Shown piece by piece: positions 1 through 13,300 of a DNA stretch of 64,000 bases. Origin of the DNA: Oxyruncus cristatus (lineage: Eukaryota > Chordata > Aves > Passeriformes > Cotingidae). Each line of letters starts with the position of its first letter. Position 1 is the first letter of the stretch. Location of the stretch: contig VXAY01001313.1 of the NCBI GenBank assembly GCA_013399855.1, positions 1,978,689 to 2,042,688 on the forward strand, given 5' to 3'. The notes beneath the pieces are model-generated. The model was not told where the DNA came from. It made no database searches and worked only from the letters and a program-made list of their open reading frames with translations. The position numbers were made by a program, and so were the translations under genes.

Positions 1-15
1 GGGACGCCCCCGCAG
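1..15 (+). other. candidate 3' end of a first exon (splice donor at 15/16)
   Basis: Bases 13-21 read CAG followed by GTGAGG, a close match to the vertebrate 5' splice site with the exon ending at 15. Together with the CpG island this fits the end of a 5' non-coding or short coding first exon, making the following + strand an intron. Only 15 bases of the possible exon are visible, so its product cannot be named. A chance donor in GC-rich DNA is the main alternative. Confidence 0.4.
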
Positions 16-200
16 GTGAGGGCGCGGGGGTGCGCCCGCCGCCGCTCCTGCAACTTCGGGGCACCGCGCCGACAGCCGGGTGGAGGGATTGCCCCTTCCT
101 CCTTCCGCACGCTCGGGCCCGGGACATGATCGCGTTTGAGGAGCGAAATGGAAATGAGATGCTTTTACCCCCGCGCTGGGGGCGAGGGGGTGGGGGGGGA
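1..200. promoter_or_regulatory. CpG-rich island edge
   Basis: The first 200 bases are very GC-rich and dense in CpG (many CGs in the first 130 bases), in sharp contrast to the AT-rich sequence after about 200. In bird genomes such unmethylated CpG clusters usually mark promoters and first exons. The island is cut by the window start, so its centre and any transcription start probably lie to the left. It could serve a gene on either strand. No TATA box or coding frame with recognisable similarity is visible. Confidence 0.7.
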
Positions 201-221
201 AAGTGGTACAGCATAACCTTT

Positions 222-242
222 TCTTGTTTTGTTTTGTTCTAG
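222..242 (+). other. candidate splice acceptor
   Basis: A pyrimidine-rich tract of T runs broken by single Gs ends in CTAG at 242, which resembles a 3' splice site. If the donor at 15/16 is real, this could define a tiny intron and a 5' untranslated second exon from 243. No convincing partner donor or coding frame follows closely, so this is weak. Confidence 0.15.
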
Positions 243-569
243 CTTTCAATGAAATCTAATTCATAAATTGGACATGCTCAGGCTCAGAAGACTAATTCAT
301 CCCCTAAAACAAACGCATCAGTGATTGCAGGCACCCAAACGTGACAAGCGTCTCAATATACCGAGGATCCAGAGAAAACAAATTCATTCAGGAGCCCAAA
401 ACGTAATTAAAACTACTGCCAAGAAAATGAGTTGAGTGCAGGATGTTACCAAGATTATTAAGTTGCTGTAGGGCTGAGGCACGCACCGCTATAGCGATAC
501 ATACAGATAATGTCAGCCTTTGGATAACGGGAAGCAGAGCGATTCCTGGAGGTCGCAGTCTTGCAAGCG

Positions 570-722
570 CAAGCCTGGTAACGGCGCGCTGTGGCCGCAT
601 CCTGCTCCCGGGAAGGAAAAGGCAGAGACCGAGGGCTGGGCGGGGAATGACCGGGCCCCCGCCGCCTGCTGAGTCCCGGGAGGCTGGTCACGGAGGGGCC
701 GGCGGCCCCCGGCCCCCTGTCA
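570..722. promoter_or_regulatory. second GC/CpG-rich patch
   Basis: About 150 bases around 570-720 return to high GC with several CpGs, SmaI-like CCCGGG blocks at about 607 and 676, and GGGCGGGG (an SP1-type GC box) near 640. It lies about 0.5 kb from the island at the window start and is probably an outlying part of the same promoter-proximal region. The frames across it show no recognisable protein. Confidence 0.45.
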
Positions 723-2170
723 CTAACTACAGCATCCCTGTCACGTCTGTTCAGCACTTGTTATAACCAGCACCTGTATATGCTCTAGTAAATTCTCCAG
801 GTACTTAGCACTGCTTGCTTGCAGGAGCGATAGCTGCAATGTATTTATTCCATATAGGAAACATTTATTTTTTTTTCCCCCACGCAGAGCACAGTACGGC
901 AGAACTGCTCAATGCTAAGGAGTAGGAAATCAAGATAAGCTTTAGAGTGGCTGGGGAGGCAGAAGGGGGAGGGAACGCACAGTATAGATGGAGCAGAGTG
1001 AAAGGGAAGGAAGCCCGAAATGGCAATGATATGAACAAGAATCCCTGTTGATCCACATGCATCAATAACCTCCTATTCAGTGGTAGTTACAAGCACAGCT
1101 TTTGAACAGGGAAGAGCAGGGGGTAAATACAACAAGATATGGTTTTTAAAAATAAATCACTTGTTAACTACTCTTACTTACAGTCCTTGTCTTAAAGATG
1201 CAATTTCACACTGATCAATGCAGAATGATATATACTATACTCTGCATTTCATGTAATAAAAACACTTAATCCAGATAATTGGCTTCTGGGACAGAGATCA
1301 ATAGAAATGTTCCTTATTTGACTACGTTAGCAAGTCAAAATTAATTCTAATTTACATTTGCTTCAAATCAATATGCACTTAGTGACTTACACAGGCTCTT
1401 TAAAAAGTTAAGCACCTATATTGACCAGAGTCATATATATGTCAGTAACAAGTACATGTGTGGGAATTAGAGGGGGAAAGTGTTACCGCAGAACCAGTCT
1501 CTGACTTTCATAGAGTAAAGGAGGCTAGATTTATTTGTGTTTGAATAGTGCTTTGGCATCCTAGCCTGAAACCTGTGGAAATATGCAGCTGTTAACCCTG
1601 CGATTTATGTAGGCATCCAAGCACCCATCAGTAGCACTCCAAGCACTCGGGAGCAGGCTTGCCTCTTTCTGGAGTTTTCACAGTGAGGTCCTGACCTCAG
1701 CTCAGATGCTTCTGGCTGCTACCTTGATAATAATAAAATAGTAATATAAAATATTAAAAACCTAAACCCAGTGAATTGGACAAGTTACAAAATTTAGTGT
1801 GAAATCCATGAGCAAACACTCTGCATGCAGAAGAGGATCCAGTCCCAGCCAAGGGAGGGATGGGAGAAAGACAAGAGCCCAGAATACTTTAAAACAGACC
1901 AACTGAAACAGGCCCCAAAACTGGGTAGAAGGCTACAGTCAGAGGACAATAACAAGCAAGAAAAATGTCTAGAAGAAATCTCAAATGCCATAAAGTCTGA
2001 TATGCAATACGCAAAGTACAATGAGACCTAAATGGATCCACCACAGCAAGGAGAAGAACTGCAACTTCAGTAGCACCTCTTCAAGATGAAGAGCTGCAGC
2101 AGTCAGGCTGCATTGCCTTTTCTTTCCCATTGCTTGCATAATTTCTTTCCTTTCTCCTCTCCTTCCACTC

Positions 2171-2202
2171 TTTTTTTTTTTTTAACAACAACAACAACAA
2201 AA
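2171..2202 (+). repeat. T13 plus (AAC)n microsatellite
   Basis: Thirteen Ts are followed directly by about six AAC units. A similar AAC-rich patch lies at 5941-5970. Such compound tracts often derive from the tail of an old retrotransposed copy, but no flanking element is recognisable here. Confidence 0.85.
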
Positions 2203-5200
2203 GCCGAGTACTTTGACTTGGATTATGGCTTTCATAACTCTTACTGCCTCCCCTGTGATTTCCCTCCTTCCCAAAAAAAGCTATCGATGTTATCTTTCTA
2301 AGCACAGTATAAATGAGACCACTCATTTCAATTCTGCCGCTCATCATTTGCCATCAGGAGAGCGCTGACATTTTGCAGTGGGTGAACATTGTTTAGATGC
2401 GGCAATCAACACTAAAAGGCTAATCCATTTGCCAACATTTTGCATATTAAGAATGTTGTAAGTCACCATGATATTCCATCATCATTGCATAAGGGACTCA
2501 TGGCACATTATTACATGAGGTACCACTGGATTTACAGTGGCAGTGGAAGAATGACATCTCATTAGCAATATGCAACGTAAATACCCAACTCAAGTGACAG
2601 GCACTACTCAAAATTCAACTCTGTGGCAACAGTTGTGATTCTGTGCAGATTTCAGACTGCTCTATTACCTTCCCAAACCACTGTGGTGATTTTAGGCTTA
2701 AATATCATGAGTTATTGCTGTGCTTATTGCTGTTATCTGAATGAACATGGTATGAAACCTGTACCAAATGGGGTTTGCTACCACAGGAGAATGGCTTGAG
2801 TAGTGCTCCCAAAACTACACTGCAATTAGAAACAGGGTATTCTATAAAGGTAAACTGAAAGGCTTGTGCAGTGTCACACTCAGAGCCTTTTGCCCAGGGC
2901 TCTGTCCCTCTGCACTACCATGACAAGAATGAAGCACATTTTGAAAGACATCGTCAGAAGTATGGCTGCAGGATATGCCTGGATCTGGAGAGCCCCTCGT
3001 GTTTACTGAGCATTTACAAAGCTGCTTCATAAGCAACATTTCTCGTGTCTTCTCCCAAGTTCCACCCATTTACTGTAGCTAAGCTGAGGCTTCCACACGT
3101 GAAAATACGTGGAAGTATATATATCTACGCCTGTACACACAGCAATAATTAGTATTCCTTCTGAAAGTAAATGAAACTCCTCCTATAAATCAGTTACACA
3201 GGGATAAAGATGCAGCAAATACCTCCAGTTCTTAGCTGCTCAGTCTATGGAGTTGGAAGAATGAAAACAAGAAATAAACAAAAATATCATATACAACACG
3301 GTAACAATCTCAAGCCAAGATATCTATTCCTAACACACACAAAAAACAGTTGAATTTCTCATTCTAAACTGCAATGAAATTGAACAGCTGTGCTTCACTT
3401 TGGAAACAGTAATGCAAAATCTCAAACCTACTCTACACTCCTCACTTTGTGGACGTTTATGTTTAAAAATTCATTTTGATTGTCATTCTCCCATGTTGAC
3501 AACCCTAAGTTTCAGCTGCTTTATTGAAGCTTCCTTTAGATTATTGAAACCACCTTTCCTCTTTTCATGGTTGATAGCATAGTATGATGATCTTCCAGGA
3601 GTAAATGGACTAAAGCCTGCAAGAAGAGGCTGCTGAATTAGAGTTCTTTGTGGGACAGTCAACATTCTTGATTAATTTGTTGTGTGCCTACTAACAATCT
3701 GAAACTTTGCTACAGTTAATACTTTATTTGGATTGACATGCCTTTTAAGATGCCATAAAGAAGGCAAAGCATTATTATTTCCATATTTTTACCTGATTTA
3801 ATTCAGCAGAGTACACACAGCCTAGATTTGATTTAATTCATACTTATGTTTGCTTAATTTCATCAGTTCAATATCTTTTGCATCTTGATAAGATTCATAT
3901 TTACTTCCCTACTCCTCTCTTCCAACTGTGCCTTTTCACACCTTATTTTACTCAAACAGTCATTTTCTTTACAATAGGTGAGGGCCTGTATAGGCTTTTC
4001 CAGCCTCCCACAGTTTCATAATTGCATAAATGCACTCTTAATGTAGTCCAAGGCAAGTTTTATTGGTGTTGGTAAGTGTAATCTCTATCTTGCCATTTGT
4101 ATTTAATAAACACTTTGATTCAGAAGGAACTCAAAAAGGAATCTCTTTATTCACAGCATTTTAATACCATCAATATGCATTTTATTGAGAATTCTAATGC
4201 ACAAGTGGCCAAAGAATCCTTTGTAATTACTGGATGGGATGTGAGTGTAACTCATAGTTACAGGAAAACCCCTTTCTCCTTCATTTATAAGCAAGCCCCT
4301 TGTCATTATATCCACTGGTAAAGGCTAAACTCTGGAAACTTTTTTCCTGAGCATAGATCCTTCCTCTAAAAAACAAAAAATGGGAGCAAAGTAGGTATGC
4401 TTGTCATCTTTGCTACAGTACCGTTGCATAAGACTGCAGGCTCTCCAAGTGTTCGTCAATTGTTTCTGATTTAATAGTAGCCATACCCAGATAATCTCTG
4501 AACTAACTTCACTGACATTCATCTGAGGAGGAGAAACAAGATTCTCCACAGAACAGATAAAACCCTCTCCAGGGGAACTCCATTCAAAAACTTCTTGCAT
4601 GCCTCATTGATCCATCCACATTGTGCACACAGTCCAGTCTCATGAGCGGTTCAATGAGCTGCCTATTACAGGTGATGAGACATTGCTAGGACAGCTGTCC
4701 TCTGCCATCACAGCAACCCAAAGAGACAGACACATCCCAAAAGGAAAACCATAACAAGAAAAACCCCAGATATCATTCCTTGTAGAGCTGCCATAAATAC
4801 ATACTGACCAATCTCACACTTTCACAAGTAGTGATAAGCCAAGAACGGCCCCTATGTTTTACAGGTACTTCACTGCGAATACATTTCACAGTATTTCCAC
4901 TATTATAAAATCTACCAACACCTGACCATAAAAATATATCCTTGCTTTGTTAGAACTGACTGAAAGTGCGGGGTGGGTATGCCAGACACAAGAGAAAGCA
5001 GGTTACTAGAATTTAACCTGCAGTTCACCTCAGTTGGGTGAGGGCTCTGGAGAAGTCACGTTCTTGCTACTTCTCACTTTGACCCCCATACAGCAACAAA
5101 ACCAGTAAAGCAGATGTTGCTGTGTGGTGAAGCCCATAACCAGAGAAGTCTGAACATGTTCATTTGAAAACTTCTGCCCTCCAGCCAAGACACAGTAACT

Positions 5201-5935
5201 AATCTCGTGTTTGTTCCTACTTCACTGCAAACTCCGCCAAGGAGTGATGTAAGCAGAAAATTTTGCTACAAGCCAGAAACTGCCCTTTGCTGCATCTCAA
5301 GTAAAGAATAGGAACATTTTCAGTTGCACTAATTCCATCCTTTGCCATCACTAAATAGTGCTGCAGTTTGTGGGTACAGAGTCCTTTAAAAGCCTCACAA
5401 TGGAAAGTACTCTAAGTGGAAAGTAATTTTACCTTAAAAAAAAAAAAAACAACCAACTGATCTTTCTCAACAGTCCATTCTAAAACATATTAAATTTAGT
5501 GACTGTCTCACAATAGGTAATTTTTACCAGCTGATAAGGTCCCTTTTTTTGACTTGCAATGCTGTGTCATGGAGTTGATAGTTTGGGGTTTTTCTTTGTT
5601 TGGGGTGGGGTTGTTTTGTTTGCTTGTTTCCCAGTGTGTTTTTATGGCATCTACTTTGCAGACATTTGTACAAACAAGGGCATATTTGCCTTTTTATTGA
5701 CTCCATTAGCATTAATGGCAGTCACACATAGAGCAGGAGAGAATATATTCTCCCAGGGATTTGTGTTTTCTTTTAGAAAAGGTTCCCAGTCATGGAGTTC
5801 ATAATTCATACTCATGTTTCCAAGAAGGGAAATGAAGACTTTACACCGGAACCATCAGCTTGACGCTCACTGTATGCCTGACTCCAAAATTTATCCTCAC
5901 AAAGCTTCCATTTGTTGCAATTTTTGTCTCTTAGA

Positions 5936-5971
5936 GGAAACAAAACAAACAAAAAACAACAACAACAAAAT
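5936..5971 (+). repeat. A-rich (AAC)n low-complexity tract
   Basis: An A-rich stretch with repeated CAA/AAC units, followed at 6024-6035 by a run of 12 As. It lies just upstream of the MIR-like SINE at 6049. Confidence 0.75.
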
Positions 5972-6048
5972 AAAGCCAAAACAGTATGGTAAACTGTCAA
6001 GGTATAATCTTAAATTTCCTATTAAAAAAAAAAAATCCTCTTTTTTGA

Positions 6049-6145
6049 AAGGCAGTGCAATCCAGCCATTGGAGCAGAGGGGCCATGATTCCTGGGCTCC
6101 ATTCCCACCACAGTCACTGATTCATTTCATGACTAATTGAGTGGA
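6049..6145 (+). repeat. MIR-type SINE remnant
   Basis: The sequence has the layout of an amniote MIR (tRNA-derived core-SINE). A degenerate tRNA A-box-like start with GCAGTG and GGAGCAGAGG is followed by CATGATTCCTGGGCTCC and ATTCCCACCACAGTCACTGA, matching the B-box and the 'choice of words' that follows it in MIRs. Only the tRNA-derived head and the start of the core are clear, and the copy fades after about 6145. It is an ancient, non-mobile copy. The family assignment is from memory of the consensus, not an alignment. Confidence 0.65.
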
Positions 6146-6651
6146 CTGTTGCATGAACATCGTATTCAGTTCTCAATTTAAGGGTGAACAAGAACACCAA
6201 GTTCCTTTCCTCAGTTACTGCACTCAGTCAGCTGTCCTACTTCTCTAGAAGGTATAGGGGAAACATGGTTGGTTTATTTTTGGCTGGTCAAACAAGTAAT
6301 TTTAAGTAGTTTCAAGTTTGTATATCATACAGAGACTACATAAAATTATCTAATTTAAAATAATTTCCATCAGAAAATGCTTCTAATGATTTAAGTTCTT
6401 TTCAACTTTTTAACCATGGTGGGGAGGGGTGTGTGAAGTAGGGGAAAATACCTTATACTGAGATGGATAAGAAAAGCTCTAGAGACAAACCCACCCAAAA
6501 CTACAAGCTGATTATACTCGTCTCTCTGTTACATTCAAGTCACTTCAGTTCTGCTGGAGTAGGCACCTGAACTAGGTCTCCCACCTGAGAAAGGGATGTC
6601 CTGATGACAAGGTGTTGGAAAAGGAAGAACATACACTTCTGCTGAGAAAGT

Positions 6652-6669
6652 AAAAAAAAAAAAAAAAAA
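6652..6669 (+). repeat. A18 homopolymer
   Basis: Eighteen consecutive As followed by a CCCAAAAAAAGG tract. No retroelement body is recognisable beside it. Confidence 0.9.
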
Positions 6670-9600
6670 CCCAAAAAAAGGAAAACCACCTTGAAATATT
6701 TCCATATGGCCTGGTGAGAAAGGGGGAGAGAAGAGAAAATGAAAAGCACACTGCTTCCTTCCTACTTTTAGGCTGTAGAAGGTGTTTGTGAGCGTGAACA
6801 GAGTAGCAGCTTTCTAACCCAGCTTTCCCCATGTCAAGAAGTTTGTTTATGTCAGGTTGATTTTCTGTGGGCATTTTATGCCTCTCCCTGAAAAGAAGCT
6901 TTTTCTATGAACACTCCTGCCTATGAACACACCCAGGCATTCACAACCTTTCCCCTGGTTTAAGTCATGTAAGACACGTCTTAGTGCTGCCTTATCCCTT
7001 CAACACCTGTCCCTTCACATTTATACAGCCTCAGCTGAAAACATAAGTGTATCAGAGACATTTGCAGTGGTTTTTATAGCGTGGCCAGTGGAAATAGGCA
7101 ACCCTGGACCACATGACTTTTTAGCATTCCACATAGCACCGCTTGGGTATTATTGACATAATGTAGAAGTTTAAGCCACAGAAAAAAGAACAAATTAGTT
7201 TAAGAGTTCCAAAACACTTTGGTTCCTGGTGCACAACATCTGAAAGTACTGGAAACAATTACCTCTTTTTATTGATTCTTATTAAAAATGAACTTCAAAC
7301 TGTTATTTTACAACCTGACTCAACAGTTCTGAAAAAAACAAAGAAGCCAAAAACTTCTTCTTCTGGCCTTCTGAATACTTGGAGATAATTGTGGTAAAGG
7401 GTTTATAAAAAGGGCAGGGAGGATAATAAAAACAGACGCCACTTTAAGCATCCAGCACTCCCTGAGTCACAGTCCCTGTCACAGTGCCCTCATGAAACTT
7501 CACCAACCAACAGTTTCTAAAGTTCCCACGTTCTCCAATGTCTTCGTAATATTATTAAATACACTCCTATCATGCTCCCAGTCCAAACTGTGCAGCATTA
7601 TACAGCAATATATTTTACTACAGCTTACATGCTATCCAGCTGAATGCAAGCCTGCAGTTGAAATAGCTTTGTTTGCTGCAGTGCTGTATTATCACACATG
7701 ACTAGACCAGGCAACATTGATTTTTAAGCAATGGCATTGATTACAACTCTTATTTTTAAAATGCTGTCAGGATACAGCCCTTAGATAAGTACTTTAAGGC
7801 CAAATTTGAATTGCATTTCCCGGCAGCTCTCCTTTTTTTTTTTTACAGAGACCGTATAATAGAATTACGAGTAATGCTACTGACTTCAATATGTGTTTGA
7901 GGATTTACACCAATATGGTCTCAGTAATAGAAGCTTTTAGCACTCCAAACATACACAACTATAATATGCTTCAAATTATTTTTTCAAAATGCAAAATCAC
8001 TTTTTTAGCCCCACTAGCTAAAAAAGATGCTTGGTTTCCTGAGAGATAAATTTATTAAATTGAATTTGACCTTTTAGAGCATAGTTAGGTAGGGATTTCT
8101 GTCCCCTGGAAACACAAGAAGATTTTTCACTTACTGCTCTGAGTCATGCAAGAGTCCACAAGCAAGTAAGCAAAGCACTCTTGGAAGAACACTTTACATT
8201 AAATAAAATTATGCCAGGGGAGGGGGCAAGGAAAAAAAAACAAAACACCTCAACCTCAAACCCAAAGTACATCCTTACACCTACATTTTAAATGACATAC
8301 TTAAGGGTATAAAATCATCACAGAGTTTTCATGCTCCCAAGCAGTCCTCCAGATTTATCACCACTATATCATTACTTGACCAGTTTCCCAGGGTAGTGCT
8401 TTCTCCATTCCAAAAATAACCTTTGAACACCTCTCCAAGATTTCTATGCAGATTGTGCTTTTGTTTTCACAAGCTGGTAAAGACCTCTTAGTTATTTTAC
8501 TGCTTTGGTAGCTTAATCCCAATTTGCAAAGTGGGTTTCTTGTGATAATGTACAAGGACCATACTTATCCACTTCTGACTTCCTCCTGCTGGGAGTACTG
8601 TTAAGTGAATCAATGCCATCACCTGTGCTGGTCTATCTGCACATCCACAAAACCTGTTACCCGAGTAGATGAATACCCTTTTCCTCACACAGCAGTTGGT
8701 GAAAACTCAAGAATAGACAGTCTTTTCCCTTTTTACCACAAGCCCCTTGTTTCACTCAGAACTTATAAACACTAGGAATAAAAAAAAAAATCACAGATTC
8801 ACAGTGATCTTCATGTCATGTGTTACAATAAAGCAAAATTCTCTTTCTGAGCCTTGTTTGGAACATTACCTCTAAATTGTTTTTAGGCATTTTTTGCTTT
8901 TGTTGGATGTAGCATTAGATACAAATTATATTTTACTTTCCTCAGAGATCTTTGACTCCACCACCTACCTGGGCTAAGTAAGAGGCAGGTTTCCCTCTCA
9001 AGGGACAAATTTACAACCAGGACCTAAAGAAATCCAGTAGAAACACTAAATGAAGATGCATCCATTATTCAATCATTTCACATCATTCCTATAATTTACT
9101 AAGCAAAATATATTTAGGAGAGATAGGTGACAGCATTTGCCATCCTGTGGTGTACTTCAAGCATCTTTTTCCAACCTGCATTCATGGATGACTGCTAATA
9201 AGGGCAAACCAGTCCAAAGAAATTAAAAGCCATAACTGATCCAGCACCTTCATCTATGTCAACTGAATTAACAAGGCTTACAGAAAGGGGCTCAGGAGGG
9301 TCAGCAGCAGATGCCATAGTCCTCATGAACATCAAAAACCTTCTGCACTTGATTTAGGCAAGTCTATAGAACAGAATCCCTCAGCATAGCACAAACAGTT
9401 TCCATGTAATCAGAGAAGAAAATCAGATTGGCCTAGGATCACCACGGTGGAATTGTCACTTCTGCACTGGTGCCCTGTTTCACTGCCAGGGTGATTCAGA
9501 CCCTTACCCCGCCTAGAGGGATGTGATTGCTTCAGCACCACAACACCATGGAGAGCAGCTGGACAGTTTTCCTTCAGCCAGTCTGGCCCCCCGGCTCTGT

Positions 9601-9948
9601 TGACACCTACTTGGATTTCTTTTGAAAGCTCAGAAGTTCCTGTTACTGCAAACTAGCTACCCATCACCCTTGCCTTATACACATAAAAGAAGCCTCTAAA
9701 TAAATACATTACAGATACCTTTTAGTGAATTTCCACCTCCCTCTAATTCTGTACTGGAGAACTATTACAGAAAGGAAAAATTATAATAAGACATATCCCT
9801 GCAAAACGCTGCTTCTTAGTGCATTTCATCAGTTAGTAGTTATATCCTCTCCCCCATTTAAGGAAACAAACCTTATAACTTTGTTTTCTTGAAGCCTGAC
9901 AAGCAGATGTGATTACTAGGTGCTGTACTTGGCTTAGGACACACACTT

Positions 9949-9961
9949 CCCCCCCCCCCCC
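9949..9961 (+). repeat. C13 homopolymer
   Basis: Thirteen consecutive Cs, the longest C run in the window, followed by ATTTTTC. Poly(C) tracts are prone to slippage and sequencing error, so the length should be treated as approximate. Confidence 0.9.
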
Positions 9962-10232
9962 ATTTTTCTTTTCAGCCTAGCATGCTCCAAGGCACTCAAA
10001 TTCAACAAGTTTTGGCAATGCCTGATGTATGTTAGTAGCATAGAATTTTCCTTTTCCCTGTTCAAAGTGAAAGTGGATATGGATGCATGGATTTTGTGTA
10101 ATAATTTGAGTGAGAAGAGTAATTTTGCATTATAATCTGGGCTCAGTATTGTTTTCAGCAGCAGCATTTCTGGCCTCAGAAGCTGAAGCCTTCCATCAGC
10201 AACATCATTCTCTTTCTTTTTGCCCAACTATT

Positions 10233-10318
10233 CACAGAATATGCTGAGCTGGAAGGGACCCACAAGGATCAAGTCCAACTCCACATCACTGCCTGACTAC
10301 AAAACCACCTTAGCAGAG
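10233..10318 (-). mobile_element. CR1 LINE 3'-end fragment
   Basis: The + strand reads CACAGAATATGCTGAG, then CTGGAAGGGACCCACAAGG and AAGTCCAACTCC. This is the reverse complement of the highly recognisable 3' terminal part of avian CR1 elements. The fragment is about 85 bp and 5'-truncated, as most CR1 copies are. It is inserted with its sense strand on - and holds no coding sequence. The subfamily cannot be set from so short a piece. Confidence 0.85.
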
Positions 10319-13300
10319 ATAAAAATCTATTGTGTCTTTCACAGATAATCAGCCAATCATGCGCTCATATTTATCTAGATAATTGCAAGCAAAGATCACT
10401 AAGTCAGAAGTTTCCATTAGTGGCTCCATTCCCTGGCTGTGTAGGCCAACTGCCCTGGACAACCACCCTGGAAATTTGCCTAACAGTGTGAAGTAGAAAT
10501 AGGAAACTGCAAAACACCCTGCTCCCCACTGAGGTCAAGTTGCACGGGTGGTTACTGCATGACACTGCTAACGGTGTACACAGGCACAAATTCACAGCTT
10601 CGCCCCCTCTCAGGGGCAGTAGCCCTGCCTGCTCGATTCTGTCAGCGGTTGCCACCATATTTTATTGTGCTTTAGCTATCGTGGCCTGAGGGGATGCATT
10701 TTAAAAGCACAGCGAATGATTTCTTCTATTTAGACCTCTAAATGCTGGAGCGGAAGTTCTCACTATCTGCAGTTAGGAGTGAATCATGTGCATTGGTGTA
10801 CACGGGATGAAAACTCTCTTGTGTTGATGAAGGTGGCAACACAGCAGCTCAAACGATTTTCCATTAGCACACAATCAGACTTTACAATGCTTATGGAAGG
10901 GAAATGGATTCTGAATACTGCCTGAGACTAAAAGGAACTCTTGAACACTGGTGGGGAAACAAAAGCAAGTGGCAAGCAAATTTCTCATCTGTTGCTTTCT
11001 GTAACCTTGAGCTCATCTTGTTGCAATGTAGTGGAATAAATCTGTACACTAATTTGTACAGTATAATTATGAATTTCATTTCAAGGCTGAACAAGAAAAA
11101 ACATTTAAATAACTATAGTTGTTCTAAGCTGATTCGCTATAGAGTTTTACTAAAGATGGAATAATGCAAGGAAAAAAAAAAATGAGTGACCCGTTACAAT
11201 TACATCAATAGATTCAAAGAATTAGATCACTGAATTAATACAGCAACTGATAATCAAATCAGCTCACAAGAAGAATAAGCTTTCTAGCTCACAGAAAAAA
11301 GACTTAATTGCTTTGGATTCATGCTAGAGAGGGAAAGTTTAAAGGAAGAGCAAACTCCCTTTCAACACAAGGCCACAGCCAGCACTACCTTGTTCATAGT
11401 TCATAGACTATGCTGGTAAAGAGCACAGGCAACAGCTCAGTAGACTGCTTCAAATTTCAAGATGCAATAAAGTATAAGTGAGGAAACAAAGCCAAAAGGT
11501 CAAGAACAGGTCTGACCTCAAACTTGAGTCAAGAGAAGTTTCTTAACTGGGATGGTATCCCCTGGTCCTTGACCAGTGAGGCTGTGCCTACGGGACTTCA
11601 TGGCAATGTCACTTCCCACATACCCTTCACTGCTACTGTGTCCTACTGCACAGTGATAATTCGTCTTTTACAGTAACCAAAAATGATCTTTATCAGTAGC
11701 TTTTCAGCTTTACTGCTTAGTTTTCAAAAATCTACTCCTTCACTGATGTGTTTACATTTCCTCTCAGGAAATTTTTTGAGGTGGTCTCTCCACACTGATG
11801 CAAATGTGCTTCTGTACAAACCAGAACTTTGCAGGGCTATTTCATAAAATTAGTGTAGCCTTGTCCCAGAAGAGTTATTAATTTTGGCCTCTTTTCTCTA
11901 TCTGCATGTCCATTGTAATAGAACTTATGTTTTGGTTTGGGTTTTTTATATTTTAAATTCTTGAAGAAGAGGTGAGAAAGTGACTGAAACACACTTATGC
12001 ACTTGAATCACCCAAGCCTTTCCCATCTTTTACAAAACTAGGCAGGAAAGTAAAACATAGAGGTCTCCCTCTAGAAACAAGAGATAAAAATTAAGAGCTC
12101 ATCTTTCTGATGCCTGATTTCTTGGTCTCTAGCTCACACAGTAGCCAGAAAATCTTAGTTGCTTTGAAATGCGTGACATTTTTCCAGGCTGACTTCTGAG
12201 CTACTGCTAAGTATCTCAAATTTTCACCTCTCCATTTCTTTTTCTTTTCCCCCACCAGTGAAAAGTTAACACAGGATACTCCTGCAAAAAGTATGGCTGC
12301 CTCTAATACTTCAACAGTGATATGTATGTTAGAACAGAATCCAGGCCTCTATGTTTCTTTGCCCTCAAAAGAAAACTGGAGTATAAAAATCAATGCCTTG
12401 TTCATAATTTAGCGATTGCCCTCAGACAAGAGCAACAAACTGTACAAGAACTGAGTCAGTGGGCTCATCACAGGGCTGGTTTTAAGCCCAGATTTTGGAC
12501 CGTTTTTCCAGCCACCACACTCCTGGCTGGATAAGCACAGTCCTCAATAGCCACAACACAGACTCTGGCTCTGGAGAAGCCAAGACAGCTCTTGGGGTAA
12601 CAGAGTGGCTACACCAAAAAAACCTGTCATGTAAGCTCAAGTCTCATAAACAGCCATTCATGGCCAAAGGTCCCAATCCCAGTTCTGTGATAATTCTTTA
12701 TGCATTTTGACTAACAGACAAATAGTTATTAATGAAACTGTTGTCAGGCTACTGGTCTCACTCCTCTCTAAGACAAAGAGACAGTTTCATTCCTTTCATG
12801 ACATTTTCTGCTGACAAACAGTACAAAACAATTCATTAAATAACAAAGCTTCCCTTTGTATGTTTGCATAACATCTTCCTTACAAAAATACGTGTTTTCT
12901 GGAGTAAAATAAAGCAACATTCAAAATAAGTATGACTTTGTGTGTAAAAATCAACCCCAGAATAACACAAACCAAAATAAATACTAGTAGGCACCATCTC
13001 CCTTCTTCAGAGGTGAGGAAGTCTCCGATGACCTGTTATCTGGTGAGAGATTAACCTTTGCCAAAGAATCACTAGGAACTGCTAATGCAAAACCAAACCT
13101 TTACGTGTGAGCAGCATCAACAAGGCCTTAAATAAGCTGACAGGACTCCAAATGCACAAGGAAATGAGATGTACAAAATAATGAGGGTTCTTTTCTGTGT
13201 GATACCTTCTGTGTTCCAAAGCACACTTTTGATTTGCTGATCTATTTTCTTTTAACAAGATGGCTTAGTTCATTACTTCTTACATGACTAAAAGCAGCAC

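Larger units (their letters stand above)
760..6045. other. non-coding AT-rich sequence, no gene seen
   Basis: Unique AT-rich sequence without a frame longer than about 110 codons and without recognisable protein similarity. It holds a T13/(AAC)n tract at 2171, a small inverted repeat at 3090-3115 (arms TTCCAC and GTGGAA), an 8-bp-stem hairpin at 1217-1249, and an A14 run at 5436-5449. A complex stretch at 2365-2600 is discussed as a candidate conserved element. A short K/E-rich frame at 1825-2031 has no recognised homology. Confidence 0.6.
6250..10230. other. non-coding AT-rich sequence, no gene seen
   Basis: No frame shows recognisable similarity and none is longer than about 100 codons. 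The block holds an A18 run at 6652-6669, an A/T-rich patch near 7830-7850, A runs near 8229 and 8781, and a C13 tract at 9949-9961. No splice-site-bounded exon could be supported. Confidence 0.55.

Noticed and set aside
1825..2031. K/E-rich 68-codon frame on + as a small protein
   Set aside because: The charged composition is suggestive, but there is no homology, no splice context and the opposite strand has an equally long frame.
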